Assembly (NCBI GenBank): GCA_003529225.1
Contig: DOJM01000434.1
Coordinates: forward strand, 1 to 6,664
Source: Paenibacillus sp.
Lineage (GTDB): Bacteria > Bacillota > Bacilli > Paenibacillales > Paenibacillaceae
DNA: 6,664 nt
Reading direction: 5' to 3'
Below, in pieces: positions 1 through 5,904 of the stretch (position 1 is its first letter; every line of letters begins with the position of its first letter). The notes beneath the pieces are model-generated. The model had not been told where the DNA came from, ran no database searches, and worked only from the letters and a program-made list of their open reading frames with translations. The position numbers and the translations under genes are program-made.

Positions 1-627
1 AAGTCCGAATACTGCAAAGTTAGCCGCTACCGCTGCTGCACTACCGCTGCTGGAACCGGAAGCATCACGGTTCAGATTGTAAGGATTAATTGTCAAACCG
101 CCCATGGAGCTATAGCCCAGTCTGCCATAGGAAGCGGCGAGCTCGGACATGTTTGTTTTAGCAATTACAATGGCTCCGGCATCGATAAGCTTCTGTACGG
201 TGAATGAATTCTTAGTAGGGTTTTCATTCTTCAGAGCTACAGCCCCAGCTGTGGTCGGCATGCCAACCACATCATAGTTATCCTTTACGACAAAAGGAAT
301 GCCGTGAAGCTTGCTTCTTGGTCCTTTCGATTTTCGCTCGGTATCGAGTGCCTTTGCTGTTTCAAGAGCTTGGTTGTTAACCGTAATAATAGAATTTATA
401 ACAGGGCCTTGTTTATCAAAGGCTTCAATACGTTTCAGATAGTACTCCACAAGCTCTTCCGATGTAATTTGCTTTGTGTCCAGTGCTTTTGTGACTTCAT
501 CGATGCTTTTCTCAAACGGATCAAACGTACTCTTTGCTATTTCGGCATTTGCATGATTCCATGGCAAAATCGAGAAAACTAGCAAAATAGCTAGTAAAGC
601 TTTGAAGTTTATATATTTTTTTCTCAA
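1..627 (-). CDS. Secreted amidase-signature family hydrolase, N-terminal 209 aa (cut by window edge)
   Basis: Amidase-signature enzymes hydrolyse C-N amide bonds with a Ser-cisSer-Lys triad. The reading frame starts at TTG (627-625), 8 nt after AGGAGG, and runs open off the window at base 1. Residues 1-28 form a signal peptide: MRKKYINFK, a hydrophobic core LLAILLVFSIL, and an A-N-A site before Glu29, so the enzyme is probably exported. Residues about 38-70 form the usual N-terminal helices (EELVEYYLKRIEAFD). Lys115 in GIPFVVKDN is the expected catalytic lysine. The Gly/Ser-rich signature GSSSGSAAAVAA (191-202) holds the expected cis-serine, about 78 residues after the lysine. The acyl-forming serine, normally some 24 residues further on, lies outside the window, as does more than half of the usual 450-500 aa. 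The substrate (peptide amide, Glu/Asn amide or other) cannot be read from this part; it is not necessarily GatA, which is cytoplasmic. It is divergent from the chemoreceptor gene at 815. Confidence 0.93.
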   Translation of the reverse strand, partial: MRKKYINFKALLAILLVFSILPWNHANAEIAKSTFDPFEKSIDEVTKALDTKQITSEELVEYYLKRIEAFDKQGPVINSIITVNNQALETAKALDTERKSKGPRSKLHGIPFVVKDNYDVVGMPTTAGAVALKNENPTKNSFTVQKLIDAGAIVIAKTNMSELAASYGRLGYSSMGGLTINPYNLNRDASGSSSGSAAAVAANFAVFGL

Positions 628-635
628 GTGTCTTG

Positions 636-641
636 CCTCCT
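636..641 (-). promoter_or_regulatory. Ribosome binding site deciding the TTG start of the amidase
   Basis: AGGAGG on the minus strand lies 8 nt before TTG 627-625. No ATG sits at a suitable distance, and the signal peptide begins directly at this TTG, so the unusual start is well supported. Confidence 0.85.
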
Positions 642-736
642 GATGTCTTTTTTAATTAGTTCTTAATGCTCATTTTCTCTCCCTGTAACAGTTATCGTCA
701 TTTCCTCTGAATAAATGAATGGAATTCGACAATATA

Positions 737-763
737 TAACAAAAGCCATTCTTTTACCGATAG
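737..763 (+). promoter_or_regulatory. Candidate sigma-D (sigma-28) promoter of the dCache chemoreceptor
   Basis: TAAC (737-740), a 15-nt spacer and ACCGATAG (756-763) resemble the motility sigma-factor consensus TAAA-N15-GCCGATAT. Transcription would begin near 770, leaving a leader of about 45 nt before the TTG start. Chemoreceptor genes in Bacillus are typically in the sigma-D regulon. This was found by eye and is unproven. The rest of the 628-814 divergent region shows no further clear element, and no convincing sigma-A promoter for the amidase was found in it. Confidence 0.5.
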
Positions 764-800
764 TTATGTATAGACAAAATTCATGTTTACATAACAAGAT

Positions 801-807
801 GGAGGAG
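801..807 (+). promoter_or_regulatory. Ribosome binding site deciding the TTG start of the dCache chemoreceptor
   Basis: GGAGGAG ends 7 nt before TTG 815-817. The protein then opens with MRKK and a transmembrane segment, as expected of a receptor N-terminus, so TTG is preferred over any later ATG. Confidence 0.85.
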
Positions 808-814
808 AAACAAC

Positions 815-2899
815 TTGAGAAAGAAACTACAGTGGAATCTAAAGCTTCAACTATTGGTTACGATGGTGGTCCTGGTATTGCTGTCGACATTATCGATGGG
901 ACTCGGGATCAACCGGCAAGTTAAGAAGGATATGACGGAGGATTTCTACGATGCAACTCGAAAGGAAATCGAACAAGTTAGCGGTGCTATAGACTTGTAC
1001 TTTACTACCGTGAATGAATCGGTTGAATATTTTGCAAAGAGCTCACTCGTCAATAAGATCGACAGTTCCATCACCTCTTATGTGGATGTAGTAGGAGCAG
1101 ATGGAACTCTTCAGATGACTCCAGCTAAAAATGGAGGTATAGAAGCTAAGATTTATAACTTTTTCTTGGAATATTCTAAGACACATCCAAATGTGCCTTA
1201 TATCTATTTGGGAACAAAGGATGGCGGATACATACAATGGCCGGATGGTACTTCCACCGATAAATTTGAACCGAGATCAAGAGCCTGGTACACCCAGGCG
1301 GTTGAGAATCCCGACAAAATCGTACGCTCGGGTGCTTACGCTGCCTTTACCACAGGTACACCGATCGTTAGCTCTTCGGTTACCATTAAGGATGACACAG
1401 GTAACATCGTTGGTGTCCAAGGTGTAGACGTAAGTTTGGACTTTCTGACCGATACCATCAATAACATGAAGATCGGTAAAGCAGGCTATGTCATCTTGGC
1501 AGATCAAACCGGTACGATCCTCGCAAATCCTAAGAACCCGGAAATCAACTTTACAAATCTAAAGGCTCTGGGTATAGCCGAATTTGCTGACATTGACAAA
1601 CTTGCAGGTAAAAATTTGGACATCACCTTGAATAAGCAGAACTACAATGCTAGTGTCTACGTATCACCGGAGAATGGTTGGAAATATATTGCAATCATGG
1701 ACGAGAGTGAAGTAGCGGAATCAGTTAATGCGATCCAAAACATTATTTTCCTCATCATGGCTGTTATCGCTGTTGTCGCTATCGGAGTAGCTTTGTATTT
1801 AGCTGGCGCGATTACGAAGCCGTTAAATGCGGCTGTTCAGTATTTGCAGCAAATCGGCAGTGGTGACTTGGCGGTCGATATTCCGCAATCTATGCTGAAC
1901 AAGCGAAGTGAAGTAGGCACCATGGTACGGGCTATTGATGCGATGAAGCAGGATATTCAGAACATGATCGGCGGCATTTCTACTTCGGGGCAAATTGTCT
2001 CTCAATCGGCGGATAAACTTACAGACAGCATGGATCAGACACAAAATGCTTCCTCACTCATTACCGAGTCCATCATTCAACTTGCTTCCGCTTCTAGTGA
2101 TGAAGCTAACAATGTTATGGAGGGCTCTGAAAAAGTTGAACAGCTCGGCGGAGCGATCGATCAAGTTACTGCATCCGCTCAGGAAATACTGGATCTTGCT
2201 CGTCGTACAGCCGAATTGAACCAACGCGGTATCGTAATTGTACAGGAGTTAGTAGGGAAATTTAACAGCACACAACGAGCTTCCGAGGAAACAGCACAAG
2301 CTATTAATCATGTGAGTGGTAGTACTAGTGAAATCAGCGGCATACTCGGTACGATTCTTGAAATCTCCGGTCAGACGAATTTGCTGGCTCTAAATGCATC
2401 CATTGAGGCTTCAAGAGCAGGTGAACATGGGCGGGGATTCTCTGTGGTAGCTGCCGAGATCCGCAAGCTCGCGGAGCAATCAGCTTCTGCTGCGAATAAT
2501 ATCAGTCACATTATTTCAACTGTAAAAAACCAGGTGGGAGCGGCTGTTCAGGCCATGGGTACATCCCGTGAACTATTTATAGACCAGGAAACGGCGGTTC
2601 GAGAAACCGAATCCATCTTTAACGATATTATGGTTTCCGTGAACAGCCAAATGGAAATGACGAACCAAGTTGACGACCAGGTCCAGTTGATGGTTGAAAA
2701 ACGCCATGAACTCACAGACATCTTCACCAGTATCTCAGCGATTACGGAAGAGAATGCTGCCATTACCCAAGAGGTGTCCGCGGCAGCAGAGGAACAGCTG
2801 GCTACGATTGATGATATAGCAGGTTATCTGACTCAGCTGCAGGGACTTTCTAAGGATCTGGAGGACAATATTAAGAAATTCAACATCCATAACCAGTGA
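815..2899 (+). CDS. Methyl-accepting chemotaxis protein with dCache_1 sensor domain
   Basis: Membrane chemoreceptor, 694 aa, that would control CheA through CheW. Order of parts: short basic N-terminus; TM1 about 11-32; extracellular double-Cache sensor about 33-300; TM2 about 306-331; HAMP about 328-382 (TKPL, then SEVGTM); long cytoplasmic coiled coil to 694. The conserved hairpin tip [13 protein letters not shown]...[13 protein letters not shown] lies at 520-547, with Ser533 where EAARAGE is usual. About 150 residues on each side of the tip fit the long receptor class typical of Bacillota. [10 protein letters not shown] (655-664) matches the Gram-positive methylation-site consensus. In the membrane-distal Cache module, R156, W158, Y159, Y175 and D205 sit where amino-acid-binding dCache receptors keep ligand contacts, but F151 replaces a tyrosine and A177 an acidic residue, so the ligand class is only inferred. 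The gene ends in its own terminator, convergent with the receptor gene at 3794. There is no C-terminal CheR-tether pentapeptide. Confidence 0.96.
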   Translation: MRKKLQWNLKLQLLVTMVVLVLLSTLSMGLGINRQVKKDMTEDFYDATRKEIEQVSGAIDLYFTTVNESVEYFAKSSLVNKIDSSITSYVDVVGADGTLQMTPAKNGGIEAKIYNFFLEYSKTHPNVPYIYLGTKDGGYIQWPDGTSTDKFEPRSRAWYTQAVENPDKIVRSGAYAAFTTGTPIVSSSVTIKDDTGNIVGVQGVDVSLDFLTDTINNMKIGKAGYVILADQTGTILANPKNPEINFTNLKALGIAEFADIDKLAGKNLDITLNKQNYNASVYVSPENGWKYIAIMDESEVAESVNAIQNIIFLIMAVIAVVAIGVALYLAGAITKPLNAAVQYLQQIGSGDLAVDIPQSMLNKRSEVGTMVRAIDAMKQDIQNMIGGISTSGQIVSQSADKLTDSMDQTQNASSLITESIIQLASASSDEANNVMEGSEKVEQLGGAIDQVTASAQEILDLARRTAELNQRGIVIVQELVGKFNSTQRASEETAQAINHVSGSTSEISGILGTILEISGQTNLLALNASIEASRAGEHGRGFSVVAAEIRKLAEQSASAANNISHIISTVKNQVGAAVQAMGTSRELFIDQETAVRETESIFNDIMVSVNSQMEMTNQVDDQVQLMVEKRHELTDIFTSISAITEENAAITQEVSAAAEEQLATIDDIAGYLTQLQGLSKDLEDNIKKFNIHNQ

Positions 2900-2939
2900 T
2901 GTACTCCCTGCATGGGAGAGAAGCTCTTTAGAACAAAAC

Positions 2940-2978
2940 AAACCAGCCAGAGGAGGGAATTTCCTCTGGCTGGTTTTT
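2940..2978 (+). terminator. Intrinsic terminator of the dCache chemoreceptor gene
   Basis: A perfect 15-bp stem (AAACCAGCCAGAGGA, 2940-2954, pairing with 2962-2976) has a 7-nt loop GGGAATT and runs into a stretch of five T (2974-2978). It begins 40 nt after the receptor stop codon. The T-run abuts the first tmRNA-tail-like scar at 2979. Confidence 0.92.
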
Positions 2979-3004
2979 GGGGTTCGACTCCCCTCGGCTC
3001 CATA
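2979..3004 (+). repeat. tmRNA/tRNA-Ala 3'-tail fragment, copy 1 (putative attachment-site scar)
   Basis: The core TTCGACTCCCCT is a T-loop (TTCGACT) flanked by GGGG and CCCC, followed by CGGCTCC and the discriminator A (3002). This is the arrangement of the 3' end of ssrA (tmRNA) or a tRNA. TTCGACT is the T-loop seen in tmRNA. CGGCTCC would pair with GGGGCCG, including the G3-U70 wobble shared by tmRNA and tRNA-Ala. No 5' half or D-arm exists upstream, where a terminator sits instead, so this is a tail fragment and not a gene. Copy 2 lies 369 bp downstream with 24 of 26 bases identical. Tails like this arise when integrases recombine into the 3' end of ssrA or a tRNA gene. Confidence 0.62.
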
Positions 3005-3022
3005 CATGTGTAATTCTAGAAG

Positions 3023-3050
3023 TTGACAAAAAAGAGGGAATTAAAGTAAT
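3023..3050 (+). promoter_or_regulatory. Candidate sigma-A promoter for the 59-aa membrane protein
   Basis: A perfect -35 TTGACA (3023-3028) and AGTAAT (3045-3050, four of six to TATAAT) are separated by 16 nt. This lies just inside the left scar and upstream of the small gene. The -10 match is mediocre. Confidence 0.4.
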
Positions 3051-3084
3051 TTTAAAGAGGATTCCATGGAATAGGTATTCAGGT

Positions 3085-3093
3085 GAGGAGAGG
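3085..3093 (+). promoter_or_regulatory. Ribosome binding site of the 59-aa membrane protein
   Basis: GAGGAGAGG ends 11 nt before ATG 3105, slightly long spacing. An in-frame TAA at 3096-3098 excludes any start further upstream. Confidence 0.6.
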
Positions 3094-3104
3094 ACTAAAT
3101 CAAA

Positions 3105-3284
3105 ATGGTAGCTAATTGGTGGTTGGCTCTCATTATTATGGTTGGGTTAAACGGAATTTTGGCTTGGACTTTGTTTTTAGGGCTAGAGCCTATAAGCCGA
3201 AGGGCCAAAAAGTGGTTTTTTATCGTTGTGAATGTAATTGGGCTCATTCTCGCTGTCTCCCAATTTTTCTGGATGGATTTTTAG
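3105..3284 (+). CDS. Small two-helix membrane protein, 59 aa, unknown function
   Basis: ATG 3105 to TAG 3282-3284 encodes 59 aa beginning MVANWWLALIIMVGL. There are two hydrophobic helices, about residues 5-26 and 37-56, joined by a short basic turn (GLEPISRRAKKW, about 26-37). The positive-inside rule puts this turn in the cytoplasm and both ends outside. A purine-rich ribosome site precedes it and a TTGACA promoter candidate lies further upstream. It sits alone between two tmRNA-tail-like repeats, so it may be cargo or a leftover of an integrated element, or a resident gene trapped between scars. I recognise no family; size and topology would also suit a phage holin-like or stress-related small protein, but nothing in the sequence decides this. 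The overlapping longer plus-strand frame (3116-3337) lacks this organisation and was left out. Confidence 0.6.
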   Translation: MVANWWLALIIMVGLNGILAWTLFLGLEPISRRAKKWFFIVVNVIGLILAVSQFFWMDF

Positions 3285-3347
3285 ACTTGGATTCTTGTTT
3301 TTTATTCTCTACACTCGTAGAAACTTATGTTTCCTAATCGTCGGACA

Positions 3348-3373
3348 GGGATTCGACTCCCCTTGGCTCCATA
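3348..3373 (+). repeat. tmRNA/tRNA-Ala 3'-tail fragment, copy 2 (putative attachment-site scar)
   Basis: Second copy of the tail at 2979-3004. It differs at two positions (A for G at 3351, T for C at 3364) and shares TTCGACTCCCC, GGCTCC, the discriminator A and the following TA. Acceptor strand TGGCTCC would pair with GGGGCCA. As in copy 1, no RNA gene body precedes it and no CCA is encoded. The two copies are direct repeats bounding 343 bp, as left by successive or imprecisely excised integrations. Confidence 0.6.
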
Positions 3374-3472
3374 TTTTGTGGCAACTTTAGGGATTACAGG
3401 TTCGCTGAACGTAGGCCTGGACGAATCGTTTAAGTTCTGGGAAATTCTCATGGGTATGGAATCTTTATAAGG

Positions 3473-3520
3473 AAAAGAGCGGTGGACACAGATGATCTTC
3501 TGTGTCCACTGCTCTTTTTT
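3473..3520 (+). terminator. Strong intrinsic terminator-like hairpin without an obvious gene
   Basis: A 20-bp stem (3473-3492 with 3499-3518, one G-T wobble at 3481/3510) has a 6-nt loop TGATCT and six T (3515-3520) on the plus strand. The A-run on the left arm could make it weakly bidirectional. It starts 3 nt after the TAA (3468-3470) of a short open frame, but no complete gene precedes it. It may terminate a gene now lost, or be an element-end hairpin next to the TnpB relic. The stretch 3374-3472 otherwise holds nothing I can support. Confidence 0.7.
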
Positions 3521-3522
3521 CT

Positions 3523-3684
3523 TCTGTAATCAGCTTGCCACTGTTCGTGATAAAATTAGACCAAAACCACCATCCTCCACCGCATGATGTTGAGATTATT
3601 TTAGGAGTCGACTTAGGCATCGTGTGGTTCACCGTGCTGTCTGTAACGGCATGTTCTAAAGTCATCCGTATCGGGCGGTTTTAA
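3523..3684 (+). pseudogene. Probable relic of an IS605/IS1341-type TnpB (RuvC-I region only)
   Basis: The open frame ending in TAA at 3682-3684 contains LPLFVIKLDQNHHPPPHD followed by ILGVDLGIV. In TnpB proteins the RuvC-I motif GVDLGI, with its catalytic Asp, follows a beta-strand and a proline-rich stretch at this spacing. After GIV the expected N-x-A-x-x-S-x-G pattern is lost in this frame, but a neighbouring frame reads HRAVCNGMF, consistent with an indel soon after the motif. The rest of the roughly 400-aa protein is absent on both sides: no Wedge/REC upstream, and no RuvC-II/III or zinc finger downstream. Only about 50 residues support the call, so chance similarity is possible. If correct, it is a dead fragment on the plus strand left by an insertion sequence. 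Downstream, 3685-3793 is AT-rich and shows no gene and no convincing terminator for the convergent receptor gene. Confidence 0.5.
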
Positions 3685-3793
3685 CTAAATGACGTAAAAG
3701 TACTCTTTTCGACCCATTCGGTCAGTGATCCTATAAATAAATTAATCAGAACGAGTAATATAAAAAGAATAAATCACATACTAGCAATTCATT

Positions 3794-5488
3794 TTATACT
3801 TTAAACTTCGTAACGAGAGCTTCCAAGCTTTGAGAATCTTTGCTAAGCAAGTCAGTAAGTGAAGCAACCTCCTGAACTAAGGAGTTTTGCTTGGCAGTCA
3901 TATTGTTCACAGCTTTAACTCCTGTAAGCGATTCTTCAGCTACAGTTGCCATTTCGGAAACAGATGCTGCAATTTCTTCTGAGCCTGCCGCCATTTGTTC
4001 GCTGATAGCAGAAACCTCATGAACTTGCAAAGCTACTCTCTGAGTGGATTTCAAAATGTTTTCAAATGATTCGATTGCTTCTTCCATCTTCTTTTGGCCT
4101 GTCAATACTTCTCCCGTCACTTGCTGCATCGCACGTTCAGTTTCTTGAGAGTCTTTCACAAGATCTTGAAGCAATCCGAATATTTGTCCTGTTGAAGTAG
4201 AGGAATGCTCTGCCAGCTTTCGGATTTCGCTGGCCACTACCGAAAAGCCTCTTCCATGTTCGCCTGCTCTTGCCGCTTCAATTGAAGCATTTAACGCAAG
4301 CAAATTCGTTTGACTCGATATTTCTGTGATGGTGCTAACAATTTTTTCAATATGAGAAGAGCGTTCTTTCAAATTAGATACGATTTCTACAGTAGAACTT
4401 ACAGAATCGCTAATTTGGGCCATCTGCTTGCTAACTTGCTGTATAAAATTCACACCGCTTGCTGCCTCTTTCTCCGTCTCCGTTGCGGCATCGGCAAGAT
4501 CCTCTGCGGATTCGGCGACACGCTGCACACCTGTAGACATTTCATTGATTGCTTGTGAAGCATCAAGTGTGCTTTGCACTGATGTTGCCGCCCCTCGCTC
4601 AATACTGTTTCCCTGTCTCGTAATTTCCTCTGTCGCACTTGCAGTTTCTTTCGTATTTTCAACCAGTTTACTCGACGAACTCAATACACTACGGGAGGTA
4701 TCGCGGACATCTTTAATAATGGATTGCAGAGTCTCCAACATAGCATTTAAGGATTTTGAGATTTCTCCGATTTCATCCCTGCCGGAGTAATCCAGTCTTC
4801 CGGTAAGATCACCCCCGTTTTTCGCAATTTCGGCGATTTTTTCATTGACTAACTTAAGCGGTTTTAACTTAACAAAAATAATAATAAGTATTGCAAGTAA
4901 TGCCCCAAATGTAACTATAAGTAAAAGAACAGTTGTGGTAAGCATCAAGCTTGCTTTTTGCTTGGCAGCGTTTGCTTCATTTTCCGCTCTAGTATTCATC
5001 TTTTGTTGAAACTGCTGCAGCGGCTTCAAGATGATCTTTTTGTTTGCATCGTAATTGCTGTCAAACATGAGTTCCCGGGCTTTGGTAAAATCTTTGCCTT
5101 CTACAGCTTTCATTGCCGCACTTTCTGTTTTGACAAGAGTATCCGAGTTTTGTTTTGACTGTGATATAAGATCCAGCTCTTCTTTGGGCGCACCCAATTC
5201 AGTTAATTTCTCCACTACATGATCTCTCGTTTTGGTCTCGTTTACTTCCTTCCAATAGTTGTCATAGTGGACTTTATTTCCGAACTGCACGAAAGCTCTT
5301 GCTTCGTTAGTCAAATATTCCGAAGAGTTGGCTAAATCGATACCTAATTGCTTGAATTCTACTTGCCTTTTTACAGCGACGCGTTCCTGCGTTACGCTCT
5401 TTTGAAGGTTATACATACTAATTCCGTTCAGGACCGTCAGAAAAATAAAAAATCCACTCATCGTTTTAAGCCAGGTAGAAATTTTCAT
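3794..5488 (-). CDS. Methyl-accepting chemotaxis protein with helical (4HB-like) sensor domain
   Basis: Membrane chemoreceptor, 564 aa, reading from ATG 5488-5486 to TAA 3796-3794. Parts: TM1 about 8-26; extracellular all-helical sensor of about 150 residues (27-178) rich in charged amphipathic helices, consistent with a four-helix-bundle fold, not Cache; TM2 about 182-206; HAMP about 205-258 ([21 protein letters not shown]); signalling coiled coil to 564. The tip [20 protein letters not shown] is at 393-412 and matches the receptor at 815 except for Ala in place of its Ser. [10 protein letters not shown] (500-509) fits the methylation-site consensus, and SATEEIT (284-290) is a second candidate. 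No CheR pentapeptide ends the protein. The different sensor and length show it is not a tandem duplicate of the first receptor. The ligand is unknown. No intrinsic terminator is visible at its 3' end. Confidence 0.95.
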   Translation of the reverse strand: MKISTWLKTMSGFFIFLTVLNGISMYNLQKSVTQERVAVKRQVEFKQLGIDLANSSEYLTNEARAFVQFGNKVHYDNYWKEVNETKTRDHVVEKLTELGAPKEELDLISQSKQNSDTLVKTESAAMKAVEGKDFTKARELMFDSNYDANKKIILKPLQQFQQKMNTRAENEANAAKQKASLMLTTTVLLLIVTFGALLAILIIIFVKLKPLKLVNEKIAEIAKNGGDLTGRLDYSGRDEIGEISKSLNAMLETLQSIIKDVRDTSRSVLSSSSKLVENTKETASATEEITRQGNSIERGAATSVQSTLDASQAINEMSTGVQRVAESAEDLADAATETEKEAASGVNFIQQVSKQMAQISDSVSSTVEIVSNLKERSSHIEKIVSTITEISSQTNLLALNASIEAARAGEHGRGFSVVASEIRKLAEHSSTSTGQIFGLLQDLVKDSQETERAMQQVTGEVLTGQKKMEEAIESFENILKSTQRVALQVHEVSAISEQMAAGSEEIAASVSEMATVAEESLTGVKAVNNMTAKQNSLVQEVASLTDLLSKDSQSLEALVTKFKV

Positions 5489-5497
5489 ATTAGCCCA

Positions 5498-5503
5498 CTC
5501 CTT
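5498..5503 (-). promoter_or_regulatory. Ribosome binding site of the second chemoreceptor
   Basis: AAGGAG on the minus strand ends 9 nt before ATG 5488, and fixes the start directly ahead of TM1. Confidence 0.75.
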
Positions 5504-5513
5504 TATTATGAAA

Positions 5514-5567
5514 AAAGACCTTATTTCATTTTATCGGTTGACTTTATTCGACAAAAGATAGGTCTTT
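5514..5567. repeat. Inverted repeat flanking the second receptor's promoter region
   Basis: AAAGACCT (5514-5521) and its exact complement AGGTCTTT (5560-5567) are separated by 38 nt, with the candidate -10 between them. It could be a pair of operator half-sites or chance in AT-rich DNA; eight base pairs is short. Confidence 0.3.
5531..5538 (-). promoter_or_regulatory. Candidate sigma-D type -10 element of the second chemoreceptor
   Basis: Minus-strand ACCGATAA (7 of 8 to GCCGATAA) would start transcription near 5523, about 35 nt before the ATG. No good TAAA -35 lies 14-16 nt upstream (TTTT or CTTT instead). An overlapping sigma-A reading with TAAAAT as -10 and TTGTCG as -35 (15-nt spacer) is an alternative. 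The shared ACCGATA core with the promoter candidate of the first receptor is the main support. Confidence 0.4.
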
Positions 5568-5692
5568 ATACCTGTTTAAAATGATGTAATAAATAGTAAA
5601 TGTCTAAAACGAGCTTGTTGATTTTATTTTAATGCTGTAGGTACCGGATAAGTAAAATCCACATTAAATTACAAAAAAAGGATAAATATAAA

Positions 5693-5824
5693 ATGATCAT
5701 TACTATCTCTACTAAGGATAAGTATCGTTCCTTTGGAAATGATGAGGAGCCTTATCGTAATAATCTTGAGCTATGGGAAAATGAAAAGTTAATTAATAGT
5801 AAACAGTATGTATACTTTAAGTAG
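5693..5824 (+). CDS. Hypothetical 43-aa ORF, doubtful
   Basis: ATG 5693 to TAG 5822-5824 gives a hydrophilic 43-aa product (MIITISTKDKYRSFG..., ending QYVYFK). A weak ribosome site AAAGGA ends 10 nt upstream. There is no signal peptide or membrane segment, and I recognise no family. It could be a real small protein, the N-terminal remnant of a longer gene truncated by decay, or chance in AT-rich DNA. It is divergent from the second receptor and ahead of a pseudogene zone, which favours a remnant. The flanks, 5584-5692 and 5825-5904, are AT-rich and show nothing else I can support. Confidence 0.35.
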   Translation: MIITISTKDKYRSFGNDEEPYRNNLELWENEKLINSKQYVYFK

Positions 5825-5904
5825 GTAATATCTTTAAATTAATCATTCGGTTTAAACTTATATAAATTTCAATTTTATATTTGTACGGCTAGTTGTAGCC
5901 TTAA

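Noticed and set aside
3061..3072. Perfect 12-bp palindrome ATTCCATGGAAT upstream of the 59-aa gene
   Set aside because: Single, short and not repeated; could be an operator but there is no supporting context.
2979..3373. Complete tRNA or tmRNA gene
   Set aside because: Only the T-arm and 3' acceptor strand are present in each copy. Upstream of copy 1 is a protein-gene terminator, and no D-arm, anticodon arm or tag-peptide region is seen.
3327..3470. A 47-codon plus-strand frame from ATG 3327 to TAA 3468-3470 just before the orphan hairpin
   Set aside because: It has no ribosome site and reads straight through the tmRNA-tail scar. Its last 30 codons could be the 3' end of a lost gene, but nothing identifies them.
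3697..3710. AAAAG-TACT-CTTTT hairpin as terminator of the second chemoreceptor
   Set aside because: Five weak AT-rich base pairs, nearly 90 nt past the stop codon; too weak to call.
4310..4790. Plus-strand open frames inside the second chemoreceptor gene (4310-4558, 4428-4790)
   Set aside because: They are antisense shadows of the conserved receptor signalling domain with no ribosome sites or recognisable products.
5886..5899. Small hairpin GGCTA-GTTG-TAGCC
   Set aside because: Five-bp stem without a T-run, inside decayed sequence; not a terminator and not matched elsewhere.
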